Positions 18,810-27,131 of a stretch of 64,000 bases of DNA are shown here, in pieces; position 1 is the first letter of the stretch, and every line of letters starts with the position of its first letter. Location of the stretch: assembly GCA_958295925.1 (NCBI GenBank), contig CATQHL010000001.1:881931-945930 (forward strand), in the 5' to 3' direction. This stretch comes from an uncultured Acidimicrobiales bacterium (GTDB taxonomy: Bacteria > Actinomycetota > Acidimicrobiia > Acidimicrobiales > CATQHL01). A program made the position numbers and the translations under genes. The notes beneath the pieces were generated by a model, which had not been told where the DNA came from, ran no database searches, and saw nothing but the letters and a program-made list of their open reading frames with translations.

Positions 18810-21152
18810 TTATTGGTTTCTGGGGAGTGGGTGGGTGATCGGGGCTGGGATGTGCTGGGGAGGTCCACTGCCGTGGCGCCAGCAGTCCACTCCGCCGTCG
18901 CCGCGGACGCCGCAGACGTATAAGTCGTAGGCGACGCTCAGCTGCGTGTAGGGGCCTTCCATGCTGTACGTCGTGCTCCTGTTGGCGCGCCAGCATTCGG
19001 CGCCGCCGCCCGCGAGGAGGCCGCAGACGTCTCGCCTGCCGACGCTGATCTGCGTGAACCCCTCAGTCGGGGCCTCTCCCCCGCGTAGGGGATCCGGGTA
19101 GTCGGGGGCCGCTAGGGCGCGGTGCTCGGCCTCCGGGCCCGTAATAGGGTCGCCGTAGAGATACGAGACGCGGCCCTCCCAAATGTAGGGGCCTAAGCTC
19201 CCGTCCTCGGTTTCAGCCCTGATAGGCCCCCAGGGGAAGGGGTACACGGTTCCCCAGCAGGCGACCCTGGTGTCGGCGCGCAGGCCGCAGGCGAACTCTC
19301 GCCCGGCCCCGATTTGGGTGAACGCCCCTTCCGGCGTGATCACCACGGGGTGTTTCTCCCTCACGTGCTCCCAGGTGTGGTACTCGGTCGCTTTGATGTT
19401 GCTAGCGACGCCCCAGCATCTCGCGGACCCGTCTATGAGCAACCCGCAGGTGTACCCCGCCCAGTAAGTGATGTAGTCAACCCGCCCGTCCTCGCGGCCA
19501 GGCCCGAAGATCGGGCCCGGCCGCCTTCCCCTTTTCTCCCAGCCGGCGCTGACGGACGCGAATTCCCCCTCGGGGGTGTCGAGTTTCCCGTGTGCGGGGT
19601 AGACGCCGCCCCAGCATTCGATCCCCCCGTCGGGGCGCAGACCGCAGGCGTGCCGCCTGGACACGCTCACCTTCGTGAACTCCCCCTCAGGAGGCGACCA
19701 CTCAGCGCCGGCGCGGTTACTCAGATCAGGCCAACAGTCCACGCCCCCATCCACGCGCACGCCGCACACCCAAAAACTGTCAGAGACGCTGACGGCCTTG
19801 AACCTGCCATCGGGGGGAGGCGGCAAACCCGCCCCCAGCCACCAGCAGTCCAACTCCCCGCCCGGGCGCACCCCGCAGCCCCTCCCGCCTAGGAGCCATA
19901 TGTCCGAGAACTCCCCCTCAGGGGCTGGGCGGGCCTCGCCGTTTAACCGATTCCAGCACTCAACCCCGCCGTCGTCGCGGCGGACGGCGCACTTGGTGCG
20001 GGACTCTCCCGTGACGCTGGTGAACTCCCCCCCAGGGGTGGGCAGAAACTCGAACCCCCCTTCCACGGCCCGCCAGCAGACTGCGGCGTAATCGTAATCT
20101 ATTCCGCAAGTCACCCCCGTAGTCCCAAACCTTCGTAACCGTATATCAGGCCTGGGCAGGGGCGGCACGCGATCCGGCCACTCCAGGGCGCCGCTGTCCG
20201 CCTCCACGCCCCTGGGGTCGACCCAGCACACCGCCTCCCCGCCGACGGTGATCCCGCACACGACGTACGCGAACTCCTCCAGGCGTTCGAACGGCCCTGC
20301 CGGGGGTTCGACGCCCTGGTTGTAGTCCCCTCCCCAGCACTCCACCTCACCGCCCGGGCGGAGGCCGCACGTGGAGTCCCTGCCGGTGGCGATGTCGGTG
20401 AACACCCCCGGCGGGGAGTCGGTGGGGTAACGGTGAACCCAGCGGCGCACCCTCGGGTTGCCCCAGCACTCCACCTCACCGCTCGGGCGGACGCCGCAGA
20501 CATACTCCAGGGCCGCGCTCAGCGACTTGAACACGCCCCCCGGCGGCGGCGCCTCGAAAATGGGGTTCCTGCCCCAGCACTCCGCCGCCCCCCCGGGGCG
20601 CAGTCCGCAGGCGAAACCCCTCCCCGCGGCCACCTGCCTGAACGCCCCCCCAGGCGGCTCGTCGGCGGCTGACCAGCCCCCCACCGCCCACTCCTCCTTC
20701 TCGAGGTCGTTGTGCTCCACCATGTCCCCCAGAAGCCAGCACCTCAAGACGCCCGACGCCCGCAAACCGCACGCGTAACCCCAACCCGCGCTCACCGACA
20801 CGAAACCATCCACCACGCCCCCGGCCCCCGCAACCGCCGACACGGCGGCGGCAGTAGAGGTGGTAGTGGCAGCGGGCGGCGGAGCGGCAACGGCAGTAGT
20901 GGTAACGGCCGAAGGCGGAGCGGCTATGGATGCGGGCGGCGGCGGAGCGGCGGCTGTTGCAGTTGCGGCAGGGGCGGTGGCGGCCGCCTCGGGGGTGGTG
21001 CTTGTCGTGGAAGCGGCGGGGGCGGGGCCTACCGCCGCCGCAGGCGTGGGCGCAGGAGGCGCTGCGCCTTCCTGCGGGGGCGGCCCAGCCGGTGAGCACC
21101 CGGCGGCTGCGAAAGCGACTAGGAGCGCGCATCCCCTGAGGCGGGTGCTCAC
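18810..21152 (-). CDS. RCC1-like repeat lipoprotein, 14 CG...CW repeats (GC-rich copy)
   Basis: The 780-aa exported protein starts at GTG 21152 behind an AAGGGAA ribosome site. The signal peptide ends in AAAGC, so Cys 19 is probably lipidated. An Ala/Pro/Thr-rich spacer of about 100 residues follows. I count 14 copies of a 35-60-residue repeat with the pattern F-x-x-V-S-A-G-x4-CGLRPGGEVECWG, usually preceded by PPxGxF. Each repeat holds one Cys pair, so one disulfide per blade is likely. Fourteen repeats fit two seven-bladed RCC1-type propellers, which is inference. Starts further upstream give residues unlike a signal peptide. Cell-surface binding is a guess. A paralogue lies at 52950-55463. 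Confidence 0.88.
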   Translation of the reverse strand: MSTRLRGCALLVAFAAAGCSPAGPPPQEGAAPPAPTPAAAVGPAPAASTTSTTPEAAATAPAATATAAAPPPPASIAAPPSAVTTTAVAAPPPAATTTSTAAAVSAVAGAGGVVDGFVSVSAGWGYACGLRASGVLRCWLLGDMVEHNDLEKEEWAVGGWSAADEPPGGAFRQVAAGRGFACGLRPGGAAECWGRNPIFEAPPPGGVFKSLSAALEYVCGVRPSGEVECWGNPRVRRWVHRYPTDSPPGVFTDIATGRDSTCGLRPGGEVECWGGDYNQGVEPPAGPFERLEEFAYVVCGITVGGEAVCWVDPRGVEADSGALEWPDRVPPLPRPDIRLRRFGTTGVTCGIDYDYAAVCWRAVEGGFEFLPTPGGEFTSVTGESRTKCAVRRDDGGVECWNRLNGEARPAPEGEFSDIWLLGGRGCGVRPGGELDCWWLGAGLPPPPDGRFKAVSVSDSFWVCGVRVDGGVDCWPDLSNRAGAEWSPPEGEFTKVSVSRRHACGLRPDGGIECWGGVYPAHGKLDTPEGEFASVSAGWEKRGRRPGPIFGPGREDGRVDYITYWAGYTCGLLIDGSARCWGVASNIKATEYHTWEHVREKHPVVITPEGAFTQIGAGREFACGLRADTRVACWGTVYPFPWGPIRAETEDGSLGPYIWEGRVSYLYGDPITGPEAEHRALAAPDYPDPLRGGEAPTEGFTQISVGRRDVCGLLAGGGAECWRANRSTTYSMEGPYTQLSVAYDLYVCGVRGDGGVDCWRHGSGPPQHIPAPITHPLPRNQ

Positions 21153-21187
21153 CGTGGTTCCCTTTAGCCCGCGTCGGTCACGGCGGG

Positions 21188-21769
21188 TCACGGCGCCGGG
21201 GCGGCGGGAAGGCTTATGACCGACAGCGACCCGATAGTCCAGGACTCCGTGGCCGGGTCGCCTGTTAGCAGGTCTAGGTCGACGGTCGGGTGAGTGGAGG
21301 GGTGCCCCCTCCAGGGGGCGGGGTGCCCCCTGGTGACCCCGGCTATAACGAACTCCTGCCTCCTCAGCGCAGCATCCACCCCGGCGGCGAACGTTACATT
21401 CAACCGAAAGGAGGCGGCGGTCTGCGTCCTGACAGCCTCCTCCCAGTCGAGCATGGTGTGGCCGTAGGAGTACAGGGATCCGTTTTCGTCGGCCACTCGG
21501 CCGCATCCGAAGAGGTAGTCGGAGAGTCCCAGGAAGTGGCCGAGTTCGTGGGCGAACACCCTGGCCGTGACAGTAGTCGTAGTAAACGAGCCGTACCGGG
21601 TCACAGCGCTCGTCACCGTCCGGCTACAAGTGCTGCCGGAGAGGCTCCAACCCGACGAACACGAATAACTCAACGTCCCGTAACGGGTCACGTACTTGTA
21701 GCAGGTGCCGAACACACGAAACCCCCGCCCCGCAACACCTACGCAACACCCACACACGCCAACACCCAA
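21188..21769 (-). CDS. Metallopeptidase fragment with HELGHFLGL motif (probably 5'-truncated)
   Basis: The reading frame encodes 193 residues. The centre holds ARVFAHELGHFLGLSD, the zinc-binding HExxHxxGxxD/H type motif of metzincin-like peptidases, followed by YGHTMLDWEEA where a Met-turn would be expected. Before it is a Cys/Ser-rich stretch (SYSCSSGWSLSGSTCSRT) and almost no catalytic-domain sequence, and no signal peptide is seen. The N-terminal half of a normal domain is therefore missing. The start shown is only the first possible one, not a supported one. It may be a pseudogene. It lies 35 nt upstream of the RCC1-like lipoprotein gene on the same strand. Confidence 0.55.
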   Translation of the reverse strand: MGVGVCGCCVGVAGRGFRVFGTCYKYVTRYGTLSYSCSSGWSLSGSTCSRTVTSAVTRYGSFTTTTVTARVFAHELGHFLGLSDYLFGCGRVADENGSLYSYGHTMLDWEEAVRTQTAASFRLNVTFAAGVDAALRRQEFVIAGVTRGHPAPWRGHPSTHPTVDLDLLTGDPATESWTIGSLSVISLPAAPAP

Positions 21770-21978
21770 ACCCGCCCACGCCCACCACCCCGCCGCTTGG
21801 AACTGGAAAGCCCACCGCTACGGGCGGAGCGACCTGTACGGGAATACTTGCTCTTAGGGGAACCCGCCGCGGGGATAGATGCCCACTTCGCCGATGCCCG
21901 CGCCGCAGGAGAGTCGTCGGGCTCAGCGCACTCTAGAAGGTCGCCTAGCCAGCCTGCGAATGTTCGCCATCTAACCAA
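21739..21978 (-). CDS. Small basic ORF with a strong ribosome site (possible 5' part of the broken peptidase gene)
   Basis: A TTG at 21978 stands 7 nt after a consensus AGGAGGG. The frame gives 79 residues starting (M)VRWRTFAGWLGDLLECAEP and ending in a Gly/Arg-rich, Val-rich tail. No domain is recognised. It overlaps the 5' end of the peptidase frame by 31 nt in another frame, so it may be the true start of that gene before a frameshift, or a separate small gene. Weak support apart from the ribosome site. Confidence 0.3.
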   Translation of the reverse strand: MVRWRTFAGWLGDLLECAEPDDSPAARASAKWASIPAAGSPKSKYSRTGRSARSGGLSSSKRRGGGRGRVWVLACVGVA

Positions 21979-22188
21979 TTAGATCCCTCCTAATAGGTAG
22001 ACGACATCATGTTAGCACATAAGAAAACCGAATGCTGCGAGACGGAAAACCGCCATCAAAATGAACTCCCGAAAAGGCGCGTCAACCGTCCCTACAAGAG
22101 ATAAGGGGTGATCAAAACTGATCAGCCCAACCACAATAGTTGGGCATCACGAACACCGCCGGGCGCCAGCACCCGGCCACGCGAGTGG
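21770..22188. other. Intergenic region around the RCC1/peptidase patch
   Basis: Apart from the doubtful small ORF at 21739-21978 I see no gene here. The right half (21980-22124) is AT-richer than its surroundings and includes TGATCAAAACTGATCA at about 22109-22124, a palindromic pair flanking a short A-rich spacer, followed by the hairpin at 22125-22145. A minus-strand promoter for the surface-protein genes probably lies in this stretch, but no convincing -35/-10 pair was found. Confidence 0.5.
22125..22145 (-). terminator. Hairpin downstream of the catabolic cluster
   Basis: GCCCAAC-CACAATA-GTTGGGC is a perfect 7-bp stem with a 7-nt loop, 44 nt beyond the last gene (panE) of the long minus-strand cluster. 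Only a short TTTT appears a little further on (within CAGTTTTGATC), so it is at best a weak intrinsic terminator. Confidence 0.4.
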
Positions 22189-23160
22189 TTACAAGCCGGC
22201 CGAGTCCCGCAGAGCCTTGTCTATTCCAATCATCAGACGGGTCGCTGCCCGCAGCAGCGGCACCTTCAGGCCCCTGGTGGCGGCGCGGTCGGCCAGCGGG
22301 CGGAACACGGCGTCCACCTCCAGCGGACGGCCGCGCTCGATGCTCTGAAGGGCGGAGACCTTCACCTCCGTCTGCCCGGTCGAAACCAGATTCTCGCCGA
22401 ATCGCCGGAGGACCTCCAGCGACTCCGAGCGGGGGGAGCCCAGCAAAGTCTTGACCTGCAGCGGCCCCGGCAAATCGACGGGCTCAACACCCTCGCTGCG
22501 AGCCACCTCGCCCGACTCGATTATCAGATCCAGCAGCACCTCGCGCAGCTCCGGCGTGAGAAACACCCTGTGATAGACGGAGCGGGTTAACGCCACCACG
22601 CTCATGGCCGCCACCGCAAGGATGGCCTTCGTCCACAGCACCGAGTAGATGTCGTTGCGAACCTCGAAGCGCTCCGGCAGGGCCGAGGCGATCTCCTCGC
22701 TCACGCCCGGTCGGGTGCGTGGGCCGTCCCCCAGGTAAGTGGCCCCCACGTAGGTGTACGCGGCCACCCCCGGCTCCAGCAGCGTGCCGCCCACCATCGA
22801 CACCGCAGGGGCGGCGGCCTCTCCGAAACGACTAAGCAGAGGCTCCACCTGATCCACGCCGTTCTGCACGGAGAACGCCAGGCGGGCAGAGCCTGTGTAG
22901 GCGGCCAGCAGACCCTCAACGTCGAAGGATTTTGCGGTCACCACCACCAGGTCGGCGTCGCCTACGGCAGCCGGGTCGCCAGTGGCGCCTAATCGATGAA
23001 TGGTCGGAGGTGCGTCGTAGGAGCGAAGCTCCAGGCCGCGCTCCCTGACGGCCTTGGCGTGGGCGTCCCTGCATACCAGCGTCACCTCGCAGCCGGCCTG
23101 CGAGAGCCAGGCCCCGTAGATTGAGCCAAGCGCCCCCGCGCCCAGAATCACGACTTTCAT
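22189..23160 (-). CDS. PanE/ApbA-family ketopantoate reductase-like protein
   Basis: The family reduces 2-dehydropantoate to pantoate with NADPH (CoA synthesis) or acts on other 2-oxo acids. The 323-aa protein has the Rossmann start MKVVILGAGALGSIYGAWLS, VVVTAKSFDVE, the conserved FSVQNGVDQVEPL, and in the C-terminal domain the catalytic Lys in VLWTKAILAVAA plus SALQSIERGRPLEVDAV. The start overlaps the preceding acyl-CoA synthetase stop by 4 nt. Because it closes a catabolic cluster, it may act on a pathway intermediate rather than in pantothenate synthesis. Confidence 0.87.
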   Translation of the reverse strand: MKVVILGAGALGSIYGAWLSQAGCEVTLVCRDAHAKAVRERGLELRSYDAPPTIHRLGATGDPAAVGDADLVVVTAKSFDVEGLLAAYTGSARLAFSVQNGVDQVEPLLSRFGEAAAPAVSMVGGTLLEPGVAAYTYVGATYLGDGPRTRPGVSEEIASALPERFEVRNDIYSVLWTKAILAVAAMSVVALTRSVYHRVFLTPELREVLLDLIIESGEVARSEGVEPVDLPGPLQVKTLLGSPRSESLEVLRRFGENLVSTGQTEVKVSALQSIERGRPLEVDAVFRPLADRAATRGLKVPLLRAATRLMIGIDKALRDSAGL

Positions 23161-24893
23161 GCTTTGCTTACACCTTTCACTGCGAAGCGAACCCCGTCGT
23201 TGCGATCCCAGGCGTCGGGCGTCAAGCCCTGTGATCGCAGCTTGAACTTCTGCACCCGCTGCGAGGCGTTCCGGGGAAGTTCGTCCATCCAGCGAACATA
23301 ACGGGGAACTGCGAAGTCGGCCAGGCGTCCCTCACAGTGCCCCACAATCTCCCACTCTGCAAGACGCTCCCCGGGCTTCAGAACAACGCAGGCCAGCACC
23401 TCCTCCTCGCTGAGTTCGGAAGGCACACCAACCACAGCCGCCTCCAGCACGGCGGGGTGCGCACAGATCGCCTGCTCCACCTCGTAGGAGCTGATGTTCT
23501 CGCCGCGCCGGCGGACGCAGTCCTTCATGCGGTCTATGAAGGTGAGGCGACCGTCCTCCCCCACCACGCCCCGGTCGCCAGTGTGGAACCATCCCCCGCT
23601 CCAAGCCTGCGCCGTGGCATCGGGCATGTCGAAGTAGCCGCTGAAGGCGACGCCGTCAAACCTGGATCGCACCAGGATTTCGCCAGGAACCCCAGACGGG
23701 GCGGGCTCGACTGACGACTCCGAGGCTGAGATGCGCACATCGTAGAGACCGGAGGGCAGTCCAGCTGAACCGACCACCCGGTCGGCCAGGTCAACCGCAG
23801 CCGTGCCGTTTTGCACGACTATGGGCACCTCGGTCGATCCGTAGACCTCGGTAAGCCGCACTCCGAACCTTTCCTCGAAGCCCTCCCAGATTTCCACCGG
23901 GCAAGGCGCCCCGAAAGCCCTGCGAACCCCGTGCTGGCTATCGCTGGGGCCGACCGGCTGCTTCCAGAGCATCATCAGCAGCGCCCCCATGTAGTTGAAT
24001 GCGGTCACGCCAGCGCTGCGACAGACATCCCAGAAACGGCTCGCCGAGAAGCGCTGGTGCACCACGCAGCGTGCGTCGGCTTCGAGGGCGCACATGACCG
24101 TGGTGTAGCGGGCGTTGATGTGATAGAGCGGGAATGCCGTGAAAAGGACGTCGCCGGCGTTGTAGCCCATCAACCACCGTGTATGGCGCGCCAGGGTGAG
24201 GTTGGCGGCGTGGCTGAGCATTGCGCCCTTTGGCGGGCCGGTGGTGCCGGAGGTGTAAAGGATGGTGGCTACGTCGCCCGGACGAAGATCAGGGTGGGGC
24301 GGGGTGGAGTCGAGGTAAAGCGACGGCAGTTCGTGGACGGCGACATGCGGGGGGAAGGAAGCCCCACCGTCGTGTATGCCGGTGCTGTCTCCGTCGTTGG
24401 CCGAGGATGGCGTCGCAGGCCTGTGGATCACCACGTGTCGAAGCGACGGGAGGTTGGGCGCCGCCCGGGCTACACGATCCAGAAACTCCTCGTCGCAGAC
24501 TACGGCCACGCATCGCGACTGGGCGAGCACGTAGAGCAGCCCGTCGCCTTGCTGCGCGACGTTCACCGGCACGTCCACCACCCCTGAGCGCGCCGCCGCA
24601 AACCAAACGTCCACGCACGCGAGGCTGTTGCGCATAATCACGGCAGCGTGCTCGCCAGGACAAAGGCGCAGTCCCCTCAGCAACCCCCCGGCCAGTTGGT
24701 CGGCGCGCCTGTCCAACTCCTCGTAGGACGCCGCCTCGCCCATTACATCCACTGCGGGGCGGGAGCCGTTACGTATCGCTGCCTCGCGCAGCCAAGCGCC
24801 TATCGTGCGGGGGGCGTCGGGCGGAAGCGACCAGCCGAGTGCCTTTCGGGAGTCGCCCTCGGCGATGGCGAGGGCGGTTGAAGGGCTGCTCAC
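23157..24893 (-). CDS. Acyl-CoA synthetase (AMP-forming), second in tandem
   Basis: The 578-aa ANL enzyme has YTSGTTGPPKGAMLSHAANL (AMP loop), LTEVYGSTEVPIV, GWFHTGDRGVVGEDGRLTF and QRVQKFKLRSQG with the catalytic lysine. CaiC-like carboxylate-CoA ligases look similar. The GTG at 24893 overlaps the previous gene's stop as GTGA and is preferred over an ATG 27 nt further up. It is one of two consecutive ligases in the cluster, which may activate different side chains or ring fragments. Confidence 0.89.
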   Translation of the reverse strand: MSSPSTALAIAEGDSRKALGWSLPPDAPRTIGAWLREAAIRNGSRPAVDVMGEAASYEELDRRADQLAGGLLRGLRLCPGEHAAVIMRNSLACVDVWFAAARSGVVDVPVNVAQQGDGLLYVLAQSRCVAVVCDEEFLDRVARAAPNLPSLRHVVIHRPATPSSANDGDSTGIHDGGASFPPHVAVHELPSLYLDSTPPHPDLRPGDVATILYTSGTTGPPKGAMLSHAANLTLARHTRWLMGYNAGDVLFTAFPLYHINARYTTVMCALEADARCVVHQRFSASRFWDVCRSAGVTAFNYMGALLMMLWKQPVGPSDSQHGVRRAFGAPCPVEIWEGFEERFGVRLTEVYGSTEVPIVVQNGTAAVDLADRVVGSAGLPSGLYDVRISASESSVEPAPSGVPGEILVRSRFDGVAFSGYFDMPDATAQAWSGGWFHTGDRGVVGEDGRLTFIDRMKDCVRRRGENISSYEVEQAICAHPAVLEAAVVGVPSELSEEEVLACVVLKPGERLAEWEIVGHCEGRLADFAVPRYVRWMDELPRNASQRVQKFKLRSQGLTPDAWDRNDGVRFAVKGVSKA

Positions 24894-26617
24894 CCGATTG
24901 GTTTGCCCAGTTCTTGGCATATCTGCTCTTTCAGGCGGAACTTCTGAATCTTTGTGGCAGAGAGCGGCCAGGAAGTTACGAAACGCACATGCCGGGGCAC
25001 CTTGAAGCCGGCGATTCGCCTCTTACAGAAGTTGACAACCTCGTCTTCATCTAGCGAGGCACCCGGTGACAGCTCGATGAACGCCGCAGGCACTTCCATG
25101 TAGAAATCGTCGGGAATGCCCACCACCTGGGCGATGGCAATCGCCTCGTGCGTCTGAAGGCAGGACTCAATTTCAATCGCTGCCACGTTCTCGCCGCCTA
25201 CCTTGAGCATGTCCTTGACGCGCCCGAGATAGCCGATGCGCCCTTCGGCGTCAAAGCAGCCGATGTCCCCGGTGTTGAACCAGCCGTCCGCGTCGAAGCA
25301 CTCTGCCGTCTTCTCGGGGTCTTTGTAGTAGCCGTCAAACACGTTGTAGCCCCGGCACCAGATCTCCCCACGCTCGCCCGGCGGCCGAGGCAGCCCTGTC
25401 TCAAAGTCGCGCACCTGCACTTCAACGCCACGGAACGGCCTGCCGGAAAAATACGGAACGACCTCAGGGGGGTCGTCTGGGGAGTTGAAAGCCACCACTC
25501 CTCCGCACTCGGTAAGTCCGTAGGCGTTGGAGTGGCGCATGTTCGGCAGCAACCGATGAATCTCAGCCAGCGCGTCGGGGGGCGCCACATTGTTCATGAA
25601 TCGGACGCTGCCAAGGGCCTCGGCGTCCCAGTCCGGGTGGCTGAGCAGGGCCGTGGTGATGGTGGGAAACGTGGAGAAGCAGTGCGTGGCCTGCTCGGCG
25701 ATCATCTGCGCTATGGCCGCCGCGGGCGTGAAGTGCGTGAGCGTCGCAAACGAGGCGCCCGCCTCAAGGCAGCCGATGAGCGGGAGGATGGAACTCATGT
25801 GGAACAGCGGCAGAGGATCCCAGAAGACGTCGCCAGATCTCAGCTCGAAACGCTCGCAGCCCACCAAGCTGGTGCGCACCAGTTGCTCGTGCGTCATCGG
25901 GCAGCCCTTGGGGTCGGCTGTGGTGCCGGAGGTGTAAATCATCAAGGCGACGTCGCCGACGGACACACGGCTGCGGGCACGTCGCACTTCCTCCACGGAG
26001 ACGCCCTCTGCGGCGGCTTCAAAACCCTCCCGGTCCAGCATCCCGGCGGGCGAGCCGCTTCCCAGCAGCACAACGCATCGCAGCTCAGGGGCGCAGCCCA
26101 GGCGCAGATTGGTCGCTTGGGCGGCTTCGCTGAGGCCGCCCAGGCAGTCGTGCAGAATGTCTACGTAGTTGGTGCGCTGATCGATGATGTCGCTGGTAAC
26201 GAGCACTTTCAAATCCGCGTTGGCAACAACGTAGGAAAGCTCACGACCCCGAAAGCGGGCGTTCACGGGAATGACAGGGGCGCCAAGCATTGCGGCTCCG
26301 AAAAGGACCTCGAGGAAGTCCATGCAGTTGGGCATTAGCACCCCTACGTGATCGCCCGGGCGGACTCCCAGCCCCCACAAGGAGCGGGCCACCCGCTCAG
26401 CGGCGTGGAGCAGGGAGCAGTAGCTGTGCCGGCGGTCGGGAAAGACCACAGCGTCGTGATCGCCGAAGAGGGCGGCACCACGCACCGGCAGGTCGCCGAA
26501 TGTCGTGAAGTTCACCCATTGCCGCTCAGACCAGCCACCCGCCCTCGGGTTTGCCGGGACGGCGCCACCCGATGCAAGTGATGTTCTTGCCGACTTCAAA
26601 TTGGCCTCGGAGACCAA
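24890..26617 (-). CDS. Acyl-CoA synthetase (AMP-forming), first in tandem
   Basis: The protein of about 575 aa carries LMIYTSGTTADPKGCPMTHE, NAYGLTECGGVVAFNSP, GWFNTGDIGCFDAEGRIGYL and TKIQKFRLKEQI. The region between 26617 and about 26560 is Ser/Ala/Gly-rich and the start is uncertain. I use a TTG at 26617 just after the SnoaL-like stop; a TTG at 26599 behind a GAGG is also possible. The ATG further up at 26758 would run through most of the SnoaL-like gene and is rejected. The substrate is unknown. Confidence 0.88.
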   Translation of the reverse strand: MVSEANLKSARTSLASGGAVPANPRAGGWSERQWVNFTTFGDLPVRGAALFGDHDAVVFPDRRHSYCSLLHAAERVARSLWGLGVRPGDHVGVLMPNCMDFLEVLFGAAMLGAPVIPVNARFRGRELSYVVANADLKVLVTSDIIDQRTNYVDILHDCLGGLSEAAQATNLRLGCAPELRCVVLLGSGSPAGMLDREGFEAAAEGVSVEEVRRARSRVSVGDVALMIYTSGTTADPKGCPMTHEQLVRTSLVGCERFELRSGDVFWDPLPLFHMSSILPLIGCLEAGASFATLTHFTPAAAIAQMIAEQATHCFSTFPTITTALLSHPDWDAEALGSVRFMNNVAPPDALAEIHRLLPNMRHSNAYGLTECGGVVAFNSPDDPPEVVPYFSGRPFRGVEVQVRDFETGLPRPPGERGEIWCRGYNVFDGYYKDPEKTAECFDADGWFNTGDIGCFDAEGRIGYLGRVKDMLKVGGENVAAIEIESCLQTHEAIAIAQVVGIPDDFYMEVPAAFIELSPGASLDEDEVVNFCKRRIAGFKVPRHVRFVTSWPLSATKIQKFRLKEQICQELGKPIG

Positions 26618-26618
26618 C

Positions 26619-27131
26619 TCAGTCCGCTGCGGAGAGACTGCGTTCGAGAGCGGCGCTGTCGAACCACTGAGCAATCCGGATGATGCGGCCGTCACGCAGG
26701 TCGAAGACGTCCACCGCCTCAAAGGAGATCTCCACCCCTGTTTCACTCGTGCCCTCAAAATGGATTTCGGCTACGACCGTGCCTCCCTCCACGATGAGGC
26801 GGGTTGGACGGTCGGAGTGCGCCGGAAAACGCTGGAAGACCTTTCGGAACATCGCCATAACAGCTTCCGAACCGGAGCGCGGGCGTGCGCCGCAGGCCGT
26901 CAGTTCGACGTCCCGATGCAGGACATCAGCCAGGCTCTCCCAATCCTCCGCGTCGACGGCATCGAAGTAGCGGTTGACCACTTCAATGTGCAGCGCACGC
27001 TCGGCGCTGGCAGCCGGCTCTGTAATGGCAGCCCGAGGGGCGAGTTGATGCTCGCCCCCGGCGGGGGCGACGCTTAGGGCCTCGGCGGGGCTGGGCCCCG
27101 TCCGGGGGGGTGAGTAGTCGTCTTCTCTCAT
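26619..27131 (-). CDS. SnoaL-like (NTF2-fold) protein
   Basis: The NTF2/SnoaL cone fold serves isomerases, hydratases and cyclases, including ketosteroid isomerase. The 170-aa protein has an unstructured N-terminus of about 40 residues, then HIEVVNRYFDAVDAEDWESL, GSEAVMAMFRKVFQRFP, VVAEIHFEGTSETGVEI and DVFDLRDGRIIRIAQWFDSA, a clear SnoaL pattern. The ATG at 27131 overlaps the preceding stop in TGATG. Its position between an F420-type oxidoreductase and acyl-CoA synthetases suggests a step on the same substrate. Confidence 0.82.
   Translation of the reverse strand: MREDDYSPPRTGPSPAEALSVAPAGGEHQLAPRAAITEPAASAERALHIEVVNRYFDAVDAEDWESLADVLHRDVELTACGARPRSGSEAVMAMFRKVFQRFPAHSDRPTRLIVEGGTVVAEIHFEGTSETGVEISFEAVDVFDLRDGRIIRIAQWFDSAALERSLSAAD

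Noticed and set aside
18269-18868. A continuous 199-codon minus-strand frame taken as one intact gene
   Set aside because: Only its middle matches an RCC1 repeat; the following repeat is in another frame, so it is better read as a broken fragment.
25148-26338. 396-codon plus-strand frame opposite an acyl-CoA synthetase
   Set aside because: The ligase motifs on the minus strand are complete; the plus frame shows no recognisable protein.
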